A DNA stretch of 53,960 nt. Source: an uncultured Turicimonas sp. (GTDB lineage Bacteria > Pseudomonadota > Gammaproteobacteria > Burkholderiales > Burkholderiaceae_F). The stretch is from positions 1-53,960 of the forward strand of contig CANTYJ010000055.1 of assembly GCA_947854175.1 (NCBI GenBank), given 5' to 3'. Below, piece after piece: positions 26,663 through 33,423 of this stretch. The notes beneath the pieces were generated by a model. That model searched no databases. It was not told the origin of the DNA and saw only the letters and a list, made by a program, of their open reading frames with translations. The translations under genes and the position numbers were made by a program. Numbering within the stretch: the stretch's first letter is position 1; each line of letters begins with the position of its first letter.

Positions 26663-27652
26663 TTAAGAATTGGCGATGATTTCATCAACAACTTTTCTTT
26701 CTGTTTCAAGAGCTTCAACATTTTTCTTGATGAATTCTTTTTGGAATTCTGTGAGCTCAAGGCTTTTGACAACTTCGTAATCACCGTTATTGCAGGTAAC
26801 CGGCATACCAAAACAAAGACCTTCAGGAATACCATATTCACCGTTTGATGGAACAGCCATTGTCTGCCATTTGTCTCCTGAACCCAAACACCAGTCACGG
26901 ATGTGGTCGATGGCAGCGTTAGCTGCTGAAGCGGCTGAAGAGTGCCCTCTGGCTTCAATAATAGCGCTTCCTCTTGTGGCAACTGTTGGTACGAAATAAT
27001 CTAAATACCATTGTTGATCGAAGAGGGTATCAGCCTGTTTTCCACAGATTAATGTATTGGTGACATCAGGGAACATGGTGTTACCATGGTTACCCCAAAC
27101 ACAGAATTTTTCAATATCAGTAACTCTGCAGTCAGTTTTTTGAGCCAATTGAGTCAGTGAGCGGTTGTGGTCAAGTCTCATCATGGCTGTGAAATTTTTC
27201 GGATTAATATCCGGAGCGCACTTTCTGGCGATATAGGCATTAGTGTTAGCCGGGTTACCGACAACAAGAACTTTGACGTTTCTGTCAGCGACTTCATTAA
27301 TAGCACGGCCCTGTTGAATGAAAATTTGTGCATTTGCATTCAGAAGGTCTGAACGGTTCATGTCTTTTGTACGTGGACGGGCACCGACCAAAAGTGCGAT
27401 ATTGGCATCGCGGAATGCTTCAGTTAAGTCAGGGGTTGAATAGACACTGTTTAGAAGAGGAAAAGCGCAGTCGTCGAGTTCCATCTTGACGCCTTTGGCA
27501 GCTTTCATGGAACTTTCCGCGTTTCTTTCAAGCATGACCAAATCAATCGGTTGATCTGCACCAAGCATATCACCGGCTCCGATTCTGAAAAGAAGAGAGT
27601 AGCCAATCTGACCTGCGGCTCCGGTAACAACGACTTTAACTGGTTTTTTCAT
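26663..27652 (-). CDS. mdh: Malate dehydrogenase
   Basis: A 329-residue NAD-dependent malate dehydrogenase of the type usual in betaproteobacteria (homologous to cytosolic eukaryotic MDH). The nucleotide loop is [17 protein letters not shown] (residues 8-24), substrate-binding arginines are in [15 protein letters not shown] and MRLDHNRS, and the catalytic His is in [12 protein letters not shown]. The ATG at 27652 is chosen because the family begins there and AGGAG lies 10 nt upstream; the frame runs open another 47 codons without meaning. It works in the TCA cycle with the 2-oxoglutarate dehydrogenase encoded nearby, or in reverse toward fumarate under anaerobic conditions. It diverges from the flavoprotein reductase, so the FNR dyad between them could affect both. 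Confidence 0.97.
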   Translation of the reverse strand: MKKPVKVVVTGAAGQIGYSLLFRIGAGDMLGADQPIDLVMLERNAESSMKAAKGVKMELDDCAFPLLNSVYSTPDLTEAFRDANIALLVGARPRTKDMNRSDLLNANAQIFIQQGRAINEVADRNVKVLVVGNPANTNAYIARKCAPDINPKNFTAMMRLDHNRSLTQLAQKTDCRVTDIEKFCVWGNHGNTMFPDVTNTLICGKQADTLFDQQWYLDYFVPTVATRGSAIIEARGHSSAASAANAAIDHIRDWCLGSGDKWQTMAVPSNGEYGIPEGLCFGMPVTCNNGDYEVVKSLELTEFQKEFIKKNVEALETERKVVDEIIANS

Positions 27653-27809
27653 CTTTCTAATTCTCCTGAGTTTTTCACTAAACAAACCTAAATAACCATA
27701 AATGATAATTCGGTTTTGATGAAGAATCAAAAATATAAATTTCGAACGATGAAGTCCACAATTTATGTTTAACCATAATGGATTAAATTGCATAAAAAAT
27801 CACTATTTC

Positions 27810-27823
27810 TTGATATTGATCAA
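27810..27823. promoter_or_regulatory. Perfect FNR/ANR/CRP-type dyad
   Basis: TTGATATTGATCAA matches the FNR consensus TTGAT-N4-ATCAA without a mismatch. It lies 67 bp before the reductase start and about 158 bp before the divergent mdh start, inside a 237-bp promoter gap. Regulation by an oxygen-sensing FNR homologue is the natural reading. Confidence 0.8.
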
Positions 27824-27838
27824 CCTACTTGAGTAGGT
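27823..27838. promoter_or_regulatory. Perfect palindrome next to the FNR dyad, candidate response-regulator site
   Basis: ACCTACTTGAGTAGGT has 7-bp perfect arms and a 2-nt centre and touches the end of the FNR dyad. If the -10 is the TAAATA-like stretch around 27859-27864, the palindrome centre would be near -40, a usual activator position. The FixJ/TtrR-like regulator encoded downstream is the obvious candidate to bind it; this is inference. Confidence 0.55.
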
Positions 27839-27889
27839 AAGCCTTTAACCTTTTCACATAAATAAAACATTTTCCTAGGGAGTTCAATA

Positions 27890-29686
27890 ATGAAATTCAA
27901 AAAGATTTCTTTAGCAATTGCGTTTGCTTCTGTTAGTACTTTGGCCATTGGGTATGTTCCTGGAACATATGAAGCCAGTTATCCCGGCATTAGTGGAAAG
28001 GTTCCTGTAAAAGTAACTTTTTCTAAAGACAAAATTGAAAAAATCGAAGTTGGAGCAAACAAAGAAACTGTTGGCATCGGTCAGAATGCCATTAAATCAA
28101 TTCCAATGGAAGTTTTAAAGAATCAGTCTTTGGGTGTGGACAATGTTTCTGGTGCAACATTGACCTCTAAAGCTTTATTAGCAGGTATTGAAGATTGCGC
28201 TAAACAAGCCAAAGCTGATATGACTTTACTCAAGAAAAAAGCAAAAGAGCAAAAAATGATGAATAAGGTTGAAAAATTAGATACAGACCTTGTCATCGTT
28301 GGTGGAGGCGCAGCTGGAATGATTGCTGCAATCAATGCAGCAGAACAAGGTATCAAGGTTACTTTAGTTGAAAAAATGAATTTCCTCGGAGGCGCATCTG
28401 CTATTTGTGGAGGTTCTGTCGTGACGGAAGGCTCACAATTACAAAAGGACCTCGGTGTTAAAGATGACTCTCCCGCTAAGTTGGCTTATGACTTATTGGA
28501 CAACGGACATCAAAAAAATGATATGAACGCATTGTTGTTCTATGTTAATAATGTCGGAAAAAGTATCGACTGGATCATGTCTAAAGGGGTTAAATTCGAG
28601 AATGACTTCAGTTTCAGAGCAGAATGGAGAACTCCTCGCATGGTGCCTTTAAAAGGTGGTTGTCCTGCCTTTGCTCAAACTTTAAGAGAGTTGGTAGCAA
28701 AAGATGGCGTCAATGTACTTCTTTCAACCAAAGCTGAGAATATAACCATGAAAGATGCTAAAGTGGTTGGAATCACAGCCGTCAACTCTCAGGGTGTGAA
28801 ATATGAAATTAGTGCGAAGTCTGTTCTTTTGGCTACCGGCGGATACGGCTATAACAAAGACATGCTCAAAGGTATGTTAAAAGATGCTCTTTATTATGGT
28901 CCTGTATCATCAACGGGGGACGGACATAAGATGGCTGAAAAAGTAGGTGCGGCAATGCAACTAATGGATTATGGCAAGCTCTATCCTCAAGGCATTGAAG
29001 TGGCTCCAGGAATTGCTAAATCAACTTTACAAGGAAATATCGGTGCTTATAACCAGGCAGGAATTTTGATCGATAAAAAAGGTAATCGAGTTATCAATGA
29101 AAAAGGTTCAGGTAAAGACATGGTTGCTATACAACTTAAACAGCCTAAATCAACACTTTACTTAGCTTTAGATCAAAAGAGTTTTGATGGTTTTAAAGAT
29201 TACGCACGTAAGAATGGAATTTCTTCTGTTGATATAGATAAATGGCTGATGAATGATGGAAAAGTACCTCCGTACTTTGTTAAAGGCGATACAATCGAAG
29301 AGGCCGCAGCTAAGTTAGGTATTGACGGACAAAATTTAAGAAAAACTGTAGATCGTTATAACTCCTTTGTTGTTAATAAAGATGATAAAGATTTTCACAG
29401 ACAGCTGAAATTTATGACTAAGACCATTGATACGAAAGGGCCTTTCTATATCATTGAACAAAAGCCAAGATTCGCTACAACACTTGGTGGTGTTAAAGTC
29501 ACAACAAAAATGGAGGTGATTGATCAGAATGGTAAAACGATTCCTAATCTTTACGCCGCCGGAGAATTAGCTAACTCTGTGCATGGTGATGATTCAGCCC
29601 CGGGTGCAAACGTTGCGTGGTGTATCACTACCGGAAAAACTGTATCTGATGAAATCGCTTTAAAACTTAAAAAGAATAGGCGTTAA
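27890..29686 (+). CDS. Exported FMN/FAD flavoprotein reductase, electron acceptor unknown
   Basis: A 598-residue exported flavoprotein of the fumarate/urocanate-reductase-like family. Signal peptide at residues 1-21; FMN_bind domain at about 24-105 with the ApbE flavinylation motif DNVSGAT (84-90, Thr90 modified in relatives); FAD-binding core from 132 (VIVGGGAAG, 135-143) to the end. There is no CxxCH haem motif, so electrons must come from a separate cytochrome or quinol dehydrogenase not in this window. Residues that bind fumarate in Shewanella Fcc3 appear changed, by eye: the catalytic Arg of the E..xRD loop is Lys409, the active-site His before TMGG is Thr530, and the Arg in HGANRLGG is missing (HGDDSAPGA, 565-573). 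The substrate is thus probably not fumarate. Good Shine-Dalgarno (AGGGAG). Upstream: FNR dyad and palindrome. Downstream: its likely sensor and regulator. Confidence 0.9.
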   Translation: MKFKKISLAIAFASVSTLAIGYVPGTYEASYPGISGKVPVKVTFSKDKIEKIEVGANKETVGIGQNAIKSIPMEVLKNQSLGVDNVSGATLTSKALLAGIEDCAKQAKADMTLLKKKAKEQKMMNKVEKLDTDLVIVGGGAAGMIAAINAAEQGIKVTLVEKMNFLGGASAICGGSVVTEGSQLQKDLGVKDDSPAKLAYDLLDNGHQKNDMNALLFYVNNVGKSIDWIMSKGVKFENDFSFRAEWRTPRMVPLKGGCPAFAQTLRELVAKDGVNVLLSTKAENITMKDAKVVGITAVNSQGVKYEISAKSVLLATGGYGYNKDMLKGMLKDALYYGPVSSTGDGHKMAEKVGAAMQLMDYGKLYPQGIEVAPGIAKSTLQGNIGAYNQAGILIDKKGNRVINEKGSGKDMVAIQLKQPKSTLYLALDQKSFDGFKDYARKNGISSVDIDKWLMNDGKVPPYFVKGDTIEEAAAKLGIDGQNLRKTVDRYNSFVVNKDDKDFHRQLKFMTKTIDTKGPFYIIEQKPRFATTLGGVKVTTKMEVIDQNGKTIPNLYAAGELANSVHGDDSAPGANVAWCITTGKTVSDEIALKLKKNRR

Positions 29687-29719
29687 ACCGAATTTTTAAA
29701 CTAATATGCCTTGGATAAG

Positions 29720-29754
29720 ATACCTTCTGTTGGGAAACCGTCAGAAGGTATTTT
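29720..29754 (+). other. Hairpin that covers the sensor-kinase ribosome site
   Basis: Perfect 10-bp arms ATACCTTCTG (29720-29729) and CAGAAGGTAT (29742-29751) with a 12-nt loop, then TTTT. The 3' arm contains AGAAGG, the only Shine-Dalgarno for the ATG at 29757. The element could act as a partial terminator after the reductase and also hide the ribosome site of the kinase gene. Confidence 0.7.
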
Positions 29755-29756
29755 CC

Positions 29757-31529
29757 ATGAGCGTTAAACAAATATTCCTTCGATTTAATTTGGGATTTTT
29801 GATCCTACTTTTGTCATCAATTTCATCAGCAAATGAAAAAATTCCTCTTAAGCTGGGAATTATGAGCTTTACCCAAGGTTCTTCATTTACTACTCACGTC
29901 GCAGAAGAAGATCGAATATTGTCTGAAATTCCGCAAATTCTCCAGTCTCATCTTCCCGATTACCATATTGAAACTCGCTTTCTTCGGATGAATGAGTTAA
30001 TCGATGCGATACGAGATAAAAAAGTAGATATATTTTTAGGAAGTAGCGGTTTGTATTGGCAAATGAAAAAGTACGGAGTCAGAGACATAGCGACTCTTAT
30101 TTCTGCCAGTGCTCCTAATCCTAATAAAGGAGTTGCAGGAATAATTTTTGCCAGAAAAGATGATAAATCAATCAATTCTCTCAAAGATGCAAAAGGAAAA
30201 ATTGCTTCAACCGGTTTGGAAAATATGTTTTTGGCTAGTCAATTGTCATTTGCTGAAATAGCTAAAAATGGATTTGATGTCGATCATTTTTTCACTCATG
30301 TTTTTAGACACGACTTACCTGTGAAAAATACAATAAATATGGTAAAAGACGGAAAGGCAGATGTAGGAATACTACGTTCATGTGTTTTAGAGTCCGAGTT
30401 GCCGGACTGGCAAAAGTATTTCAAAGTAATTGGTGAGAAAAAAAGTCCTGATTTTAGTTGCGCTAGAAGTACTGATTTATATCCCAACTGGACAATTGCT
30501 GCCACGGCAGGTGCAAAACCCGAAGTTATTAAGAAAATCTCTTTAGCTCTACTTTCACAACCTCCCTTGGGAATAAATAAATTGTCGTGGAGTCTTGCAA
30601 CAGATTTGGACAAAGTCGACAACGTATCAAAACTTCTTAAAACCGGTGCATATGGGCTTCTGAAAGAGTGGACTTTTAAGAGGATATGGGATGAATATAG
30701 AACAATCTTGATGATTATCGTCATTTTAATTGGCGCTTTTTTATTTCATGTTTATCGGGTTGAGAGGTTAGTGACTAAGCGGACTCAAGAGTTATCGGAT
30801 GAAGTCAATTCCAGGAAAAAGATAGAAATAGAAATGAGAAAGGTAGAAGAGAGGTTGTGTGCCTTGCACAAACTTAGTGTGGTGAGTCAATTGTCTACCT
30901 TATTCGCTCATGAACTAAAACAACCTTTAGCCGTTATTCAATATTTAACCGATGCAATGAAACTGCTTCTAGTGAAAGATGAACCAGATAAAGAAAAGTT
31001 GCTTGTTTGTCGAGAAAAAATAGAAAGTCAAGTTCACAAAATAGTTGCAGTAATCGATCAGGTAAGAAGTTATGCCAAATCTAAGCAAGATAGAACAGAG
31101 AAGATTGTTTTAGATGAAATGCTTAAAAAGCTTATTGAAAGAAATAGTCTTTCAGCTTCTTTTCATCTGAATATATCAGGAAAGAATTTTGTAATTACAG
31201 GAAATAATCTCGAAATAGAACTCCTTTTAGAGAACCTCTTTAAAAATGCAATTCAAGCTTCACCGGATTCGGAGTTCATAAACGTTTCTCTTAGTCAGGA
31301 AGAAAAGGAACATAACATAATCCTTGCAGTTTCTAACAAAGGTAAAAAAATATCAGAGTCAGAATTGTCCGAAATAATCACGCCCTTGAAAACTTCAAGA
31401 AAAGGAGGCTTGGGACTCGGTGTTACGATAATCCAGTCTATTGCCAAGGCTCATGGTGCACAACTTTCATTTAAACCTAATGAAGAGGGAGGATTATCTA
31501 TCATTATCAAATTTAAGGAAAGAAAATGA
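29757..31529 (+). CDS. TtrS-like sensor histidine kinase with PhnD-type periplasmic domain
   Basis: A 590-residue inner-membrane sensor kinase. The N-terminal signal/anchor segment is residues 9-22. A periplasmic phosphonate-binding-protein-like domain (about 28-300, LKLGIMSF, DIFLGSSGLYW, KDGKADVGILRSCV) resembles the sensor half of tetrathionate kinase TtrS. One transmembrane helix (317-331) leads to a dimerisation domain with phosphoacceptor His385 in FAHELKQPL, then an ATPase domain with LLENLFKNAIQ (Asn497) and GGLGLGVTII (550-559). The ATG at 29757 is preferred over 29706, because the earlier start would translate the hairpin and spoil the signal segment. It overlaps the regulator gene by 4 nt. 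It probably senses the acceptor of the reductase or a related compound. Visibly AT-rich compared with the flanking housekeeping genes. Confidence 0.88.
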   Translation: MSVKQIFLRFNLGFLILLLSSISSANEKIPLKLGIMSFTQGSSFTTHVAEEDRILSEIPQILQSHLPDYHIETRFLRMNELIDAIRDKKVDIFLGSSGLYWQMKKYGVRDIATLISASAPNPNKGVAGIIFARKDDKSINSLKDAKGKIASTGLENMFLASQLSFAEIAKNGFDVDHFFTHVFRHDLPVKNTINMVKDGKADVGILRSCVLESELPDWQKYFKVIGEKKSPDFSCARSTDLYPNWTIAATAGAKPEVIKKISLALLSQPPLGINKLSWSLATDLDKVDNVSKLLKTGAYGLLKEWTFKRIWDEYRTILMIIVILIGAFLFHVYRVERLVTKRTQELSDEVNSRKKIEIEMRKVEERLCALHKLSVVSQLSTLFAHELKQPLAVIQYLTDAMKLLLVKDEPDKEKLLVCREKIESQVHKIVAVIDQVRSYAKSKQDRTEKIVLDEMLKKLIERNSLSASFHLNISGKNFVITGNNLEIELLLENLFKNAIQASPDSEFINVSLSQEEKEHNIILAVSNKGKKISESELSEIITPLKTSRKGGLGLGVTIIQSIAKAHGAQLSFKPNEEGGLSIIIKFKERK

Positions 31530-32131
31530 ACGACAAAGAACAATTTGTAATTCGTATTATTGATGATGAAGAACCAATTCTTTTTTCTTTGAATCTGTTA
31601 TTGGAAATTGACGGTTGGAAAACTGAATGTTATTCGAATCCTCTGGATTTTTTAAAAAATGTTGCCCCCTCAGTTCCAGGTTGTGTTCTAAGTGATATAA
31701 AAATGCCAAGAATGTCCGGTCTTGATTTGTTTGAAACCATGAAAGAAAGAGAAATCAATTTGCCCGTTATTTTTATTTCAGGTCATGGCGACATCGAAAT
31801 GGCTGTGGATGCAATGAAAGAAGGAGCTTCTGATTTTCTAATCAAACCGGTTAAGGAAGCAAAATTATTTTCTGCTATTAATAAGGCGGTAAACCGTTAT
31901 CGCAAAAGCGGTAACGAAATTGAGTTTAAAAGAAGAATAAAGACATTGAGTTCAAGAGAATTAGCTGTTCTAAGATTAATGTTGGACGGTGTAGACACTA
32001 AAAATATCAGTAGAAGACTTAGTATTGGCGAGAGAACTGTCCAGGGACACAGGTGGAGGATCTACCAAAAACTAGAGTTAAATAGTGTGGAACAAGTTAT
32101 AGAAATTATCAAACCGGAGTGGTTGCCTTAA
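31526..32131 (+). CDS. FixJ/TtrR-like response regulator
   Basis: A 201-residue two-domain response regulator. The receiver domain holds acidic pocket residues DDEE (13-16), phosphoacceptor Asp57 in LSDIKMP, the signalling Ser in FISGHGD and the conserved Lys in IKPV. The LuxR-type helix-turn-helix spans about residues 137-195 (LSSRELAVLRLMLDGVDTKNI, GERTVQGHRWRIYQKL). This is the layout of FixJ, TtrR and NarL-like regulators, which bind inverted repeats. ATGA overlap with the kinase gene shows coupled translation. Its likely target is the palindrome at 27823-27838 before the reductase gene. Confidence 0.92.
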   Translation: MNDKEQFVIRIIDDEEPILFSLNLLLEIDGWKTECYSNPLDFLKNVAPSVPGCVLSDIKMPRMSGLDLFETMKEREINLPVIFISGHGDIEMAVDAMKEGASDFLIKPVKEAKLFSAINKAVNRYRKSGNEIEFKRRIKTLSSRELAVLRLMLDGVDTKNISRRLSIGERTVQGHRWRIYQKLELNSVEQVIEIIKPEWLP

Positions 32132-32311
32132 TTTTAGAGGTATAACACTCAACTTAATCGTGTTGAAAGAAGTTTAAATAGCGAACGACTATAAAAATTT
32201 TATCTGGAGTAATTTTGAAATAAGACTTAGCTACAAGTTGATCAAAAATTAATATCTTCTTTAAGCGGCGAAACTCAGTCATAAGAGATTTGCGAGAATA
32301 TCGGATAAAAA

Positions 32312-33214
32312 TTAACCTAAAACCTGTTCTAAAAGCATCATTAAACAAAAGCCGGATATGAGTCCTAAAGTAGCGGTCATTTGTTGACCTTCTCGGTGAG
32401 TCTCCGGGATAACTTCATGTGAAACCACAAAAATCATAGCCCCTGCTGATAAAGCTAGCCCCAACGGATAAATATAGCCAAGCTGGGATGTCAGACTGAT
32501 CCCTAAAAGAGCTCCGATAGGTTCCATCAACCCCGACAGGACACCAATTCCTACTGCTTTTGCGCGTGCTATCCCTGTCCTGGAAAGAGCCAATACAACT
32601 GCCAATCCTTCGGGCATGTCCTGTAAGGCAATTGCTGCTGTAAAGGGTATACCGATACTCGTGTCTCCGGCAGCAAATGAAATGCCGAGTGCGAGCCCTT
32701 CAGGAAAGTTGTGAATAATAATGGCCAGTACAAACAACCAGATTCCCCAATGAACTTCAATTTCGGGGCCTTCGCGTCCGGTTTGTAAATGCTCGTGCGG
32801 CGTCATCGCATGGATCCCAAGAAGTAGTGCTACGCCCAGAAACATCCCGAAAATGACCCATAAAAGTCCCAAGAGGTCATTATGAAAAAGGGCTTTACTG
32901 GCTTCAATACTTGGTTCTAATAAGGAGAAGAACGCCGCTGCTAACATCATACCGGCCGAGGTTCCGAGCATAATGTTTTCGATTCTGCCGCTGAGCCTGT
33001 GAAGGAAGAATCCCGGTAAAGAACCTATAGACGTGGCAATAAAACCTGTCATACCGGCAATAAAGGCATACAGGGCACTTTTTGAGCCTAGAAAGATCAT
33101 TTGGTAAAGCGCCTGGAGACAGAAAATCACACAGAAAATTGAAAAACAAACAACACAGAACGCCCAGATTTTGTGTTCTTTTGCATAATTTGTCAGTGAA
33201 ATTCTTTGTGCCAT
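32312..33214 (-). CDS. ZIP-family divalent metal transporter (GufA/ZupT-type)
   Basis: A 300-residue inner-membrane protein with about eight hydrophobic segments. The two metal-site helices are clear: HNFPEGLALG near residue 168 and QDMPEGLAVVLAL near 197, followed by MEPIGALLG. A His-containing loop (HAMTPHEHL) precedes them. These are the marks of ZIP importers of zinc or other divalent metals; the GufA branch has unclear direction and specificity. AAAGGAG stands 6 nt before the ATG. It is alone on the minus strand, facing away from the odh operon. The 180 bp between its stop and the response regulator hold no clear terminator. Confidence 0.92.
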   Translation of the reverse strand: MAQRISLTNYAKEHKIWAFCVVCFSIFCVIFCLQALYQMIFLGSKSALYAFIAGMTGFIATSIGSLPGFFLHRLSGRIENIMLGTSAGMMLAAAFFSLLEPSIEASKALFHNDLLGLLWVIFGMFLGVALLLGIHAMTPHEHLQTGREGPEIEVHWGIWLFVLAIIIHNFPEGLALGISFAAGDTSIGIPFTAAIALQDMPEGLAVVLALSRTGIARAKAVGIGVLSGLMEPIGALLGISLTSQLGYIYPLGLALSAGAMIFVVSHEVIPETHREGQQMTATLGLISGFCLMMLLEQVLG

Positions 33215-33345
33215 AAAAGTCTCCTTTCCGCTTCAAATACTACTTCCCGTTGTTTCTTAAATGAATCAATATTTGGTATTTCGGGTAATTAAACAGAAAT
33301 GAAACATCGAGTGAAAATTCTGTCCATTAGTACAGAGGCACCGAC

Positions 33346-33382
33346 TATAATTTCGGTTTGACCCGGAGAGTTAGTCACTCTC
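33346..33382 (+). promoter_or_regulatory. Candidate promoter -10 and leader hairpin of the odh operon
   Basis: A consensus -10 TATAAT lies at 33346-33351; the -35 region is poor, suggesting an activator-dependent promoter. A small perfect hairpin, GAGAGT (33366-33371) with ACTCTC (33377-33382), would be near the 5' end of the transcript. Confidence 0.5.
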
Positions 33383-33423
33383 TGACCGAACAGGATTCTG
33401 CTTGAAGCCAAACAGGTGACAAA

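Noticed and set aside
27653-27793. A 47-residue N-terminal extension of malate dehydrogenase
   Set aside because: The added residues are unlike any MDH, the sequence is AT-rich promoter DNA, and the ATG at 27652 has AGGAG and matches the family start.
32154-32348. A 64-codon leftward frame overlapping the end of the ZIP transporter gene
   Set aside because: Same strand but another frame over a clear gene end, with basic-aromatic composition typical of AT-rich intergenic DNA.
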